The notes under the pieces are model-generated. The model had not been told where the DNA came from, searched no databases, and saw only the letters and a program-made list of their open reading frames with translations. Source: PGYR01 sp040264895 (GTDB lineage Bacteria > Bacteroidota > Ignavibacteria > Kapaibacteriales > UBA2268). Taken from it: DNA of 64,000 nt. The DNA is taken from the NCBI GenBank assembly GCA_040264895.1, contig JBDQHL010000001.1, positions 62,001-126,000 on the forward strand, read 5' to 3'. This document shows, piece by piece, positions 44,846 to 53,524 of this stretch. Position numbers and translations under genes: made by a program. Positions within the stretch are counted from its first letter, which is position 1. Every line of letters begins with the position of its first letter.

Positions 44846-45412
44846 TTATCGCTTTACTGCTCCAAAATAAAACATCTTAATTAATTGAATTATAAGTTCC
44901 TCTGTATCAGGGTATATTTTTTGCAGCTTTGGGTTGAAGAGCATTTCAATAATATTATTTCTAAAAAAATTAAGAAACTCAATGTCAACATCTGCTCTTA
45001 TATTCCCTTTACTTTGCTCACGTTTTAAAAGTTGCAAAACAGATTCATTGTAAATCATATGTTTTTTTTGGATAAATTCCTTAAGCTCAACATTATCCTG
45101 ATGGGCTATATCATCAATATATTTTTTGCTAATGCCTTTTAATAATTCAGAGTGAGCAAATATCAATTCCATAATCTTTTCATTAAAGGGAAGATTTTTT
45201 TGGAATATTTCTTCATATTTTCGGTTAAAACCATTGTAGTTCTCTTCAATTATTTGCTTGAGCAGCTCATACTTGTTTTCATACTTTCTATAGAAAGTCA
45301 TATTGCTAACGCCAGCTTCCTCACATATATCAGCTACATTGGTTTTGCTAATACCATTTTTCCATATTAATTCTTTTGCAGCTTGATATATTTTATCCTT
45401 CGTGTTTTCCAT
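44846..45412 (-). CDS. TetR/AcrR-family transcriptional regulator
   Basis: 188 residues from the ATG at 45412, which has a strong GGAGGGTAGG RBS; the ATG at 45427 has none. The N-terminal helix-turn-helix is typical: KIYQAAKELIWKNGISKTNVADI then EEAGVSNMTFYRKYENKYELL. The C-terminal ligand-binding domain is helical and unassigned. TetR proteins repress nearby or distant genes until a ligand binds. No target is obvious: the only upstream neighbour is the merC-like operon on the other strand, 316 bp away. Confidence 0.9.
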   Translation of the reverse strand: MENTKDKIYQAAKELIWKNGISKTNVADICEEAGVSNMTFYRKYENKYELLKQIIEENYNGFNRKYEEIFQKNLPFNEKIMELIFAHSELLKGISKKYIDDIAHQDNVELKEFIQKKHMIYNESVLQLLKREQSKGNIRADVDIEFLNFFRNNIIEMLFNPKLQKIYPDTEELIIQLIKMFYFGAVKR

Positions 45413-45728
45413 AAACCTACCCTCCATAAGTGTTTACAGCGAAAAATAATAGCATCCAAACTGTAGAATTTGGAGCTTAGTTGTTCTCAGTTAATAACAT
45501 CTTCTGTATAAAAAATAGTAGATTTGGGTTCAGTAAGCACTCCTTGCAAATTTAATTAAATAAAATTTTGTTGAAACGAACTTAATAAATTTTTATAGAC
45601 GATATGAACGTCACACAAGTCAGAACCATTATTGGAGCATTTTGTTACAGAAAGTGGTAAAATTAAAACATAAATATTGTAATTTCGTTTTTTGAACACT
45701 TCAACAATACAGATAATAGTTATATATT
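45413..45728. other. Intergenic region between tetR and the merC-like gene
   Basis: About 315 bp without a gene. It holds one exact TAnnTTTG box on the plus strand (TAGATTTG, 45519-45526) but without a TTG at the usual spacing. No clear palindromic operator was found. Confidence 0.4.
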
Positions 45729-46106
45729 TTGGAATCAACTTCTAGTGATAAAATAGGAATAGTGGCATCAGTTCTTTGCCTAATTCACTGCCTGGCTTTG
45801 CCGATTGCGTTCACTCTATCAGCCGACACACTCTACTTGGTTGAACACGAAATGCCAATAGTCGATTATATCTTTGCTGGCATTGCGCTGTTCGCAGCTG
45901 TATTATCTGCTCGCAAAACGAGTGATCCAAAAATAAAAGCTGCTTTTGCAGTTGGCTGGGGGCTTTTTATATTAGGTGTACTATTCCATCACCATTATAT
46001 TATGGTGTACTTACTTCACCTTGGCTCACTAGTCCTGATAGTTACACACTATAAAAACATAAGAAACTGTAGAGTAAACCTTAAAAAACCTGATAAAATG
46101 AAATGA
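45729..46106 (+). CDS. MerC-domain membrane protein
   Basis: A 125-residue protein with four predicted membrane helices and the MerC-like motif CLIHCLALP near residue 18, plus a His-rich LFHHHYIMV. MerC proteins are inner-membrane metal (mercury) transporters; the chromosomal relatives in Bacteroidota have no proven substrate. The start is a TTG, because an in-frame stop at 45717 and no upstream ATG leave few choices (GTG at 45762 is the alternative). Its stop overlaps the polX start by ATGA, so the genes are coupled. Confidence 0.8.
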   Translation: MESTSSDKIGIVASVLCLIHCLALPIAFTLSADTLYLVEHEMPIVDYIFAGIALFAAVLSARKTSDPKIKAAFAVGWGLFILGVLFHHHYIMVYLLHLGSLVLIVTHYKNIRNCRVNLKKPDKMK

Positions 46107-47800
46107 GAAACGAAATTACAAGAATACTAAAAGAAGTAGCTGAATTGTTAGAGTTAAAAGGTGAAAACCATTTTAAAACTCGCGCATACACAAACGCTTC
46201 GAACTTAATATCTGAAGAAAGAATAGATATAGAAAGGCATGTAAGAGAAGGCACACTTAGGGAAATTGATGGAATAGGCAAAGCATTGCAAGAAAAACTC
46301 ACAGACTATGTCGAAAATGGGACTATGCAATACCACCAAAACTTACTCAAAGAAATACCTTCTGAAATGGTAGCACTTAGCAAGATAAAAGGAGTAGGAC
46401 CAAGAAAAGCTAGAAAGTTAGTAGAGCAACACAATGTTGATTCAGTTGCAACCCTAAAAGAAATGGCAGAGAATGGAGAGCTTGAAAAAATAAAAGGCTT
46501 TGGAGCTAAATCTGTACAGCAAATACTTAATTCAATCGAAGAGTCAGCAGGGTACGAGGGCAAGTACAGATTAGACACTGTCTACAAAGCTGCTGAAGAT
46601 ATATTAGAAATTATAAAAGAAAGCAATACTGTAAAAAAAGCGAGCTATGCTGGTGAGCTTCGCCGTTGGTTAGAAGTTATAGAGAAACTAGATTTTGTAA
46701 TTATTCCCAAAGACTTAGATAAACTCAAAGAAGTTCTAAGCAAAGAACACAATATTGAATCAGATGAGAAGAAGATAGAGTTTAAATATGGGTATAAAGT
46801 TTTGCCTGTTGTTTTGCATATTGCAAATGAAGATAATTTTGGATTAATAGCACACGACTTAAGTTGTTCTGAAAGCTATTTATCAGCTTTTTCAGATTTA
46901 AGAAGTAATGCCTTCAAGGTAAATGATGTGTATCTTTACGATGGCGAAGAAAAGTTAAGTATCGCCACTGAAGAGGAACTCTACAAAAAAATGGCATTGC
47001 AGTACGTAGAACCCGAAACACGCGAGCAGCCACAAGCATTGCAGTTTGCAAATACTAATGAACTTCCGAAATTAATCGAAGAATCCGATATGAAGGGAAT
47101 GCTCCACTGCCATAGCCACTGGAGTGATGGGCTTAATACAATAGAAGAAATGGCACTGGAAGCAAAAAAACTTGGGTACTCGTATTTCGCAATAACTGAC
47201 CATAGTAAGACTGCCGTATATGCAAATGGTTTATCTCCCGAACGAGTTCTGGCACAGCACAAAGAAATAGATGAACTGAACGAAAAGGACTTAGGAATAA
47301 AAATATTAAAAGGTATAGAATCTGACATACTTAATGACGGCAGCTTAGATTACGATGAAGAAATATTAGAAAAGTTTGACTTAGTCGTGGCATCAATTCA
47401 CTCAAATTTTACAATGAGCAAGAAAGATATGACCGATAGAGTTATCAGAGCAGTAATGAGCCCTTACACCACAATACTTGGTCACCCTACTGGAAGATTA
47501 TTACTTAGAAGAAAAGGTTATGAAATAGATCAAAAGGCTGTTATAGATGCCGCAGCTGAACACAAAACAGTAATAGAAATAAATGCTAATCCATATCGAT
47601 TAGATTTAGATTGGCGACTGCTTGGCTATGCAAAGCAAAAGGGAGTAAAAATAGCAATCAACCCCGATGCGCATAACTTAAGGGGACTTAAGCACGTAAA
47701 ATACGGTATCCGTATGGCAAGAAAAGGTTGGCTAACTCACAATGATATAGTCAACACTTACAGCTATAATAAATTCAAAATGACAGTATTGAGCAAATGA
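46103..47800 (+). CDS. PolX-family protein with degenerate polymerase site and intact PHP domain
   Basis: A 565-residue protein with the layout of bacterial DNA polymerase X. It has an N-terminal 8-kDa-like region, helix-hairpin-helix motifs (IDGIGKALQEKL, IKGVGPRKARKL, IKGFGAKSVQQIL), a polymerase-like domain and a C-terminal PHP phosphoesterase. The PHP metal motifs are present (LHCHSHWSDG, YFAITDHSK, ESDI, VASIH, GHPTG, INPDAH). The polymerase centre is altered: the usual GSxRR and D-x-D are seen as AGELRR and KLD (residues 184-197), and the later FTGSK motif is not recognisable. I infer that nuclease/phosphoesterase activity is kept and polymerase activity lost. It overlaps both neighbours by ATGA. 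Confidence 0.88.
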   Translation: MRNEITRILKEVAELLELKGENHFKTRAYTNASNLISEERIDIERHVREGTLREIDGIGKALQEKLTDYVENGTMQYHQNLLKEIPSEMVALSKIKGVGPRKARKLVEQHNVDSVATLKEMAENGELEKIKGFGAKSVQQILNSIEESAGYEGKYRLDTVYKAAEDILEIIKESNTVKKASYAGELRRWLEVIEKLDFVIIPKDLDKLKEVLSKEHNIESDEKKIEFKYGYKVLPVVLHIANEDNFGLIAHDLSCSESYLSAFSDLRSNAFKVNDVYLYDGEEKLSIATEEELYKKMALQYVEPETREQPQALQFANTNELPKLIEESDMKGMLHCHSHWSDGLNTIEEMALEAKKLGYSYFAITDHSKTAVYANGLSPERVLAQHKEIDELNEKDLGIKILKGIESDILNDGSLDYDEEILEKFDLVVASIHSNFTMSKKDMTDRVIRAVMSPYTTILGHPTGRLLLRRKGYEIDQKAVIDAAAEHKTVIEINANPYRLDLDWRLLGYAKQKGVKIAINPDAHNLRGLKHVKYGIRMARKGWLTHNDIVNTYSYNKFKMTVLSK

Positions 47801-48762
47801 GATTATTTACAAAGTTAATATTATCAATCACTTTAATACCACTTTCATTATTTTCTAACGATATATTTGTTGGTTCTGTACAGCAAGGTGTTGGGGCTGA
47901 CTCAATAGCACCAAAGCGTATTTATTCTGCTCTAAAGTTCTCGCTTGATATGACTACAGAACATCATACTGTTCCAGATTCTGTTAGAACTAAAGCCATA
48001 GTTGAAGCTGACTCGAATGATACTTACGAAGATTTAGCAAGACAGGTAGAAGCCCAATTCACTTGCTACGCAAGTGTAGATGTACTTCATAATATGTTAA
48101 GAGCAAACATAACACTAACTAACAGTGATGGTAATGATAAAATCGGCTTTGGCTATGCTGCAATTCACCACATTCAAGATGGAAAGCAAGTATATGACAT
48201 AGCATTAGTAAAGGCATTCCAAAGGGCAACTATGAATGTAATTGGAGATACTACAATTTACCAGCACCAACCCAAGGAATTTCAATTAAAGCCAGCCGGC
48301 TCTCTAGTTGTAGGTGGGTTCATAATGAACAATAATAATATCCCATTTAACTGGGAGCTCTTTACAAATAAATCAGTAACATCATACTATGCATCCGAAT
48401 CGATATACGAAGCTGCCATAGAATCTGACAATTATGCTATTTATGATATAGCTACTCGTGATTCTATGTATGCCATATTCAAAATATATATGGTCGAAAA
48501 TTCATCTCCTGCATCGGCGTCAGAGTTAAAAATGCTCAGCCAGTTTGATGTACAATATTATCTATATGGTATCTTGGATAGGGATTTGAATTCTGCTAAT
48601 ATGAAAATAATTTTAGCTGAATTGAACAATGGGAAAATCAAAATACTAAACACTGCAGATGGTGTATTGAATAATGATAATAAAGAAAAAATGAAAGCTC
48701 TTGTTCAAAAGCTTACAAAAGAGGTCCTATCAATTGGCTATAACGAAAGGGATACTGACTAG
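47797..48762 (+). CDS. Secreted/periplasmic protein of unknown function
   Basis: A 321-residue protein with a signal peptide (LFTKLILSITLIPLSLFS). No family was recognised. The sequence alternates strand and helix, with a central LVVGGFIMNNNNIPFNWELF stretch. Its start overlaps the PolX-like stop (ATGA), making it the third gene of a coupled operon. Its last 33 bp overlap the 3' end of the convergent subtilase gene. Confidence 0.7.
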   Translation: MRLFTKLILSITLIPLSLFSNDIFVGSVQQGVGADSIAPKRIYSALKFSLDMTTEHHTVPDSVRTKAIVEADSNDTYEDLARQVEAQFTCYASVDVLHNMLRANITLTNSDGNDKIGFGYAAIHHIQDGKQVYDIALVKAFQRATMNVIGDTTIYQHQPKEFQLKPAGSLVVGGFIMNNNNIPFNWELFTNKSVTSYYASESIYEAAIESDNYAIYDIATRDSMYAIFKIYMVENSSPASASELKMLSQFDVQYYLYGILDRDLNSANMKIILAELNNGKIKILNTADGVLNNDNKEKMKALVQKLTKEVLSIGYNERDTD

Positions 48763-51543
48763 TTTATTTTCGCATACTACACCAAAGTGGTACATTCCAG
48801 AAGATAAACCCTCACTACTAAATTTTATCAATTTGTAGCCATTGTACAAGGTTTCATTTCCAAATTCTTTGACTATTCTTCCTCGATTATCATATATAGC
48901 ATAACTTGCATTCATTTGCTTATCACAGTTTATCATAACACTCACCTCTCCGTTAGAATAAACTGGGTTGGGTGAAATTGCATCAATTGTTATATTTGTG
49001 TTATCCTCTACACTAGTAAATACAGTCAAGTCATCTATTTTATTATCTATCTCATTTGAAGTTTCTATAATTTCTTCCTTTATTGTTCCTGCATTTATAC
49101 TCATTTGTAGTACAACTGATTTCTTACTCGGAATCAAAAATGGCCCAGCACCACTATACATTGAGGCATCGCGAACCACACTAGTCTTTCTGCCAATTCC
49201 ATTAGTCATAGCTGATCTTTTTGAAAAATCATCGAACGAGCTGTAAACTGTTATGGAATTATCAGCTCCATCATTATTGAACGCGTAGAAATTCTGCTCT
49301 TGGCCACTATGAAGCTTTACCGCAACCTTTGGGCTGATCTCTTCCCCAACAATTTCAGCAATCCCTACATTTTCTTCTTCATTATAATAAATTATATCAT
49401 CAGCACCACCATAACTAATATCCCAATCGAAAAAGAGTCCTGCATAGATTGAATCTAAATCAACATCACTATTATTAGTTAACTCATACTCCAAAATGAG
49501 TGAATTGGGATGTTCTGGTACTATATACGCCTTTTGGTTTACAGTGATTCCTAAAGCATTAACATTTGTATTACCGAACCCTTCTGGTTTATCCGTATAT
49601 TTTGCTTCCGAATAGATAGTACCATCTTTATCATTCGTAGTTATTCTCTTTTCTCTAATCCAATCTCTTTCCTTTCCGCCACTGCTATTTCTTATAACAT
49701 CAGCAACATAGACACTATCATTAGTGCTAATCCTTTGTGTAAGCATTAGTCCACCTTCAAACATCATATTTCTATTGTTTAAAGTAAAGCCCTCACCTTG
49801 CAAATTGCTCGGGAAATCGTTAAATCCTATATTACCATTACTATTCAATGTTACAGAAATTCCTTCACTTCTCATTGTTATATATGTTTGGTTAACACTA
49901 AAAGTAACATAAAGCTTATTAACAAACTGGGCATCGCTATATACATCTAAAGTAATTGTGTACTCATAGTCATTGGGGACATTATCGGATATTTCAATGT
50001 TTACACCGTTTATACTGAAATCAGCTCCAGATTCGATAAATTCAAATTCATAAGAAGATTCTTCCAATACGAATGGGTATAACTCATCGCCTTCGATAAT
50101 CACATCGACATTGCTTAGGTCACCAAGTATATTTCTCATTTCAAAATCAATACTAATATTATCCTCAGGAAGAATATTCTCAGCACCATTGAGATTTATT
50201 ATTCCATAACTATCTAGAGCAACGGATTTCAGATTAACTCTTTCTAAAGCTTTTCTTAAGTTTACCCTTCCTCTACCAATCTTGTCATTGAAGCTACTAT
50301 TAAGATCTGAAATATCATCGGCGTTAACCATTATCAAGTGCTTGATTTCTTCAGCATTATATTCTGGGAATTCTGACATAAGTACTGCCGCTACACCAGC
50401 TACAACTGGCGATGCCATAGAAGTTCCACTTTTATAATCATATGTGCTGTTAGGTGTAGTTGCTAAAACAAAACTTCCTGGTGCCGAAACACCTACAGAA
50501 GTGTGATAGTTCGAGAAACCAGATTTTCTATCATCATCAGCCGTAGAAGCTACAGAAAGCACACCGTCATACCCTGCTGGATAGAACTTTAAATCAGAGC
50601 CATTATTACCTGCAGCAGCAACAATAAGAGCTCCCATTTCATTTACTAATCTGACTACATCTGCATCCGTTTGCGAATAACCAGATGAACCCCATGAACA
50701 ATTAATTACTCGGCAGCCCATAGCTCCAGCGTATAGCAATCCTTCGAACTGGTTATAAACTGATCTATCCAAACCATTGTCCGAACCAATTTTTACATTC
50801 AATAATTTAACTCTTGGAGCTACTCCTGCTACACCAATACCATTGTCCACTTCGGCAGCTACTATACCAGCTACGTGAACTCCGTGGTCATTAGCAAAGG
50901 TAGGATCATTATCCTTCCCACTTTCAGAGCCAAAGTCCCATCCCCTCCAATCGTCAACGTAACCATTGCCATCATCATCTCTCAAATTTGTTCTCTTGTC
51001 ATCTCCATTCTCATCCAATCCACTTTCGCCAGGATTAACCCAATTCGTATTAGCTAAGTCTTCATGCTCAAAATCAATCCCCGTATCAACTACACCAGCT
51101 AAAACTGTATCACCAGTTAGGTTCTCCCATGATTCGGCAATCTGAGTAATAAACAAATGATATTGACTACCTAATTGTGGATCATCTGATTCACCTATTA
51201 GCAATTCTGCCTTGGGAATTCTCTCCGCATATATAATTGACTTGTCCTTGTTCAGTATGCTCGATATTTTTGCAATATCCACTTTTCCTGGAAATATAAC
51301 CCTTCTCACGTTTCTTAATTCATTCAATAATGAGTCGCCTCTCGGTGTCAAATCAACATTTCTGAATAGTTTGTCATTGATTAGTGGCAGTGACATATAA
51401 CCATTATTACTCGCACTGAGCAATGATGTCTGTTTACCACCATTATCAAATTTTACGTAAAGTGAGTTGGATTCATATCCAGTTTGCCCTGAAAGCAATA
51501 AGGGAACTATGAGAATTAGTATTATTAAATTTAGATTTTTCAT
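48730..51543 (-). CDS. Subtilisin-family (S8) serine protease, T9SS cargo
   Basis: 937 residues from the ATG at 51543, which opens the signal peptide MKNLNLIILILIVPLLLSGQ. After a propeptide-like region, the S8 catalytic triad is complete: D153 in VVDTGIDFEHEDL, H220 in DHGVHVAG, S375 in SGTSMASP. Beta-rich domains follow the protease, and a T9SS sorting tail ends the protein (ISPNPVYSNGEVSVMI ... SSGMYHFGVVCEN). It is predicted to be a surface or extracellular protease. The gene diverges from the bat operon across about 110 bp and overlaps its convergent neighbour by 33 bp. Confidence 0.93.
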   Translation of the reverse strand: MKNLNLIILILIVPLLLSGQTGYESNSLYVKFDNGGKQTSLLSASNNGYMSLPLINDKLFRNVDLTPRGDSLLNELRNVRRVIFPGKVDIAKISSILNKDKSIIYAERIPKAELLIGESDDPQLGSQYHLFITQIAESWENLTGDTVLAGVVDTGIDFEHEDLANTNWVNPGESGLDENGDDKRTNLRDDDGNGYVDDWRGWDFGSESGKDNDPTFANDHGVHVAGIVAAEVDNGIGVAGVAPRVKLLNVKIGSDNGLDRSVYNQFEGLLYAGAMGCRVINCSWGSSGYSQTDADVVRLVNEMGALIVAAAGNNGSDLKFYPAGYDGVLSVASTADDDRKSGFSNYHTSVGVSAPGSFVLATTPNSTYDYKSGTSMASPVVAGVAAVLMSEFPEYNAEEIKHLIMVNADDISDLNSSFNDKIGRGRVNLRKALERVNLKSVALDSYGIINLNGAENILPEDNISIDFEMRNILGDLSNVDVIIEGDELYPFVLEESSYEFEFIESGADFSINGVNIEISDNVPNDYEYTITLDVYSDAQFVNKLYVTFSVNQTYITMRSEGISVTLNSNGNIGFNDFPSNLQGEGFTLNNRNMMFEGGLMLTQRISTNDSVYVADVIRNSSGGKERDWIREKRITTNDKDGTIYSEAKYTDKPEGFGNTNVNALGITVNQKAYIVPEHPNSLILEYELTNNSDVDLDSIYAGLFFDWDISYGGADDIIYYNEEENVGIAEIVGEEISPKVAVKLHSGQEQNFYAFNNDGADNSITVYSSFDDFSKRSAMTNGIGRKTSVVRDASMYSGAGPFLIPSKKSVVLQMSINAGTIKEEIIETSNEIDNKIDDLTVFTSVEDNTNITIDAISPNPVYSNGEVSVMINCDKQMNASYAIYDNRGRIVKEFGNETLYNGYKLIKFSSEGLSSGMYHFGVVCENKLVSIPFVIAN

Positions 51544-51618
51544 ATTAAAGTATAACAAATGATATCTGTTATTCGTTATATAATGTTGCAAATACTGACT
51601 AAAGAAACTTTAATTTTT

Positions 51619-51626
51619 TAAGTTTG
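51619..51626 (+). promoter_or_regulatory. Possible -7 promoter box for the bat operon
   Basis: TAAGTTTG matches TAnnTTTG exactly, 28 bases before the batA start. No -33 TTG is at the expected distance. An imperfect palindrome around 51550-51575 (AACAAATGATATCTGTTAT) also lies in this divergent region. Confidence 0.4.
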
Positions 51627-51654
51627 TTAAACAAAAAAAATAGATAATAAGAAA

Positions 51655-52695
51655 TTGCTTAAACTAGAAAACGAAATATATTTATATCTGCATGGTGCAC
51701 TGCCTGTACTGGTATTGGTGTATCTTGTTTACAGAGCAAAAAGAAAGAAATTACTGAATTCATTCGCCAGTACTGAAGCCCTCAAGCGACTATCGCCTAA
51801 TGTTTCTACATTCAAAAACAGCTTCAAATTTATTTTAATAGCTGTAGCATTCTCTGCTATGGTAGTCGGATTAGCTAACCCTCTTATTGGAACTAAGATG
51901 AAAGAAGTTAAGCGAGAAGGCGTAGAAGTAGTGATAGCAGTTGATGTATCCAACTCGATGTTAGCAGAAGATATTAGGCCCAACAGGTTAGAAAGAGCAA
52001 AATCAGCTATAAACAGAATGATTAGCGAACTCTCTCAAGATAAGATTAGCATCGTTTTATTCGCAGGTGATTCATTTCTTCAGCTTCCACTCACTACTGA
52101 TTATTCGGCAGCAAAGCTGATGGTGTCGTCAATGAGTACAGATATGATCGAGAAGCAAGGAACGGCAATAGGTAGCGCAATAGAATTAGGTATGAAATCA
52201 TTCTCTGAAGATGAAGAAGTGAACAAAGTATTGATAGTAATTACCGACGGTGAAAACCACGAGGACGACGCACTCGGAGCAGCAGAAGAAGCTGCTGAAA
52301 AAGGCATAACAGTCCACACAATCGGTATGGGCTCTGTAGAAGGTGGCCCAATACCACGTTACATAAATGGAAGACCCCAAGGGTTTATAAAAGATAACAG
52401 CGGGGCAACTGTAGTATCTAAACTAAACGCAAATATGCTACAAGAATTAGCTTCAGTTGCTGATGGCAAATTTGTCCGTGCAGCAGGTGGTGAAGTCAAT
52501 CTATCAGACTTGCTTGCCGATATATCAGAGATGGAAAAAACAGAATTTGAAGCTAAAGTATTCACTGACTTCGAAGATAGATTTCAATATTTATTCGGGT
52601 TTGCTTTGCTGCTACTTCTGATAGAAATGTTAGTGAGCAATAGAAAGAACAAGCGATTAACTTTAAGAAAAATAGTAGGTGAAAACAATGAGTAA
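51655..52695 (+). CDS. batA: BatA-like VWA-domain protein
   Basis: A 346-residue membrane protein with helices near residues 12-26, 56-75 and at the C-terminus, and a periplasmic von Willebrand A domain. The MIDAS metal motif is visible as DVSNS (D97, S99, S101), with ITDGENHEDD later. Bat proteins were named for aerotolerance in Bacteroides. The start is a TTG with no better ATG upstream. It is the first of four overlapping genes, batA-batC-batD-batE. A second VWA gene (batB) and moxR/DUF58 genes are not next to it. Confidence 0.88.
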   Translation: MLKLENEIYLYLHGALPVLVLVYLVYRAKRKKLLNSFASTEALKRLSPNVSTFKNSFKFILIAVAFSAMVVGLANPLIGTKMKEVKREGVEVVIAVDVSNSMLAEDIRPNRLERAKSAINRMISELSQDKISIVLFAGDSFLQLPLTTDYSAAKLMVSSMSTDMIEKQGTAIGSAIELGMKSFSEDEEVNKVLIVITDGENHEDDALGAAEEAAEKGITVHTIGMGSVEGGPIPRYINGRPQGFIKDNSGATVVSKLNANMLQELASVADGKFVRAAGGEVNLSDLLADISEMEKTEFEAKVFTDFEDRFQYLFGFALLLLLIEMLVSNRKNKRLTLRKIVGENNE

Positions 52696-53524
52696 AATAA
52701 ATATAATAATATTGCTTTTGCTTGGAGTTACTGCTTTGCAAGCAGAAGAACCAAAAAAGTTCATCTATGAAGGAAATGAAAAATACAAAAGCAACAAATA
52801 CAAAGACGCAGAAATAGATTATAGAAAGTCATTGGAAGAAGACCCAAATTCCTCCATTGCAAAATACAATTTGGCAAACTCACTATACAAACAAGGAAAT
52901 TACGAAGAGGCAAAAACAGAATTTGAGGAGCTTGCACATTCCAATTTCTCAAAAAGTGAATTGGCAAATATATATCACAATATGGGTAATGCTCTCTTGG
53001 AAGACAAAAAGTACCAAGAAAGTATAGATGCTTATATACAATCACTGAAAAACAACCCTAAAGACCCTGAAACTAAGTATAACTTAGCTTATGCAAGAGA
53101 GATGCTTAGAAAACAAGAACAGCAAAACAAAGATAATCAGGACCAGAACAAAGATCAGCAAGAACAAAAGGACAAGCAAGAACAAAATAAAGATCAAAAT
53201 GGTGACCAAAACAAGGACCAACAAAACAAAGATGGTCAGAACGAAGATCAGAATAAAGATCAAAACGGGCAAGACAAAGACAAGCAAGACGGGCAGAATC
53301 AGAAAGAAAATCAAGACCAACAAAACAAAGATGGTCAGGGCAATCAGCAAAACAAAGAAAAACCAAAAGATGGCGACAAGGCTCAGAAACAAATGCAGCA
53401 AAACAAAATCTCTAAAAAAGATGCTGAAAGAATACTTCAAGCTATGATGCAAGAGGAGAAAAAGCTGCAGAAGAAAATGAGAAAACTTAAATCTGACGAC
53501 AAAAAAACTGGAAAGAATTGGTAA
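52688..53524 (+). CDS. batC: BatC-like TPR protein with Gln/Lys/Asp-rich tail
   Basis: 278 residues from the ATG at 52688 (RBS AGGTGA), overlapping batA by 8 bp. A signal peptide is followed by TPR repeats (EGNEKYKSNKYKDAEIDYRKS, YHNMGNALLEDKKYQESIDAY). Residues about 140-230 are a low-complexity tract built from Asp, Gln, Lys and Asn. The C-terminus is basic. The low-complexity DNA keeps other frames open by chance. Its stop overlaps the batD start (TAATG). Confidence 0.85.
   Translation: MSKINIIILLLLGVTALQAEEPKKFIYEGNEKYKSNKYKDAEIDYRKSLEEDPNSSIAKYNLANSLYKQGNYEEAKTEFEELAHSNFSKSELANIYHNMGNALLEDKKYQESIDAYIQSLKNNPKDPETKYNLAYAREMLRKQEQQNKDNQDQNKDQQEQKDKQEQNKDQNGDQNKDQQNKDGQNEDQNKDQNGQDKDKQDGQNQKENQDQQNKDGQGNQQNKEKPKDGDKAQKQMQQNKISKKDAERILQAMMQEEKKLQKKMRKLKSDDKKTGKNW

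Noticed and set aside
53091..53447. Alternative plus- and minus-strand reading frames within the batC low-complexity tract.
   Set aside because: They arise from the AAAGATCAA-type repeats encoding the Asp/Gln/Lys/Asn tail; no independent start signal or recognisable domain.
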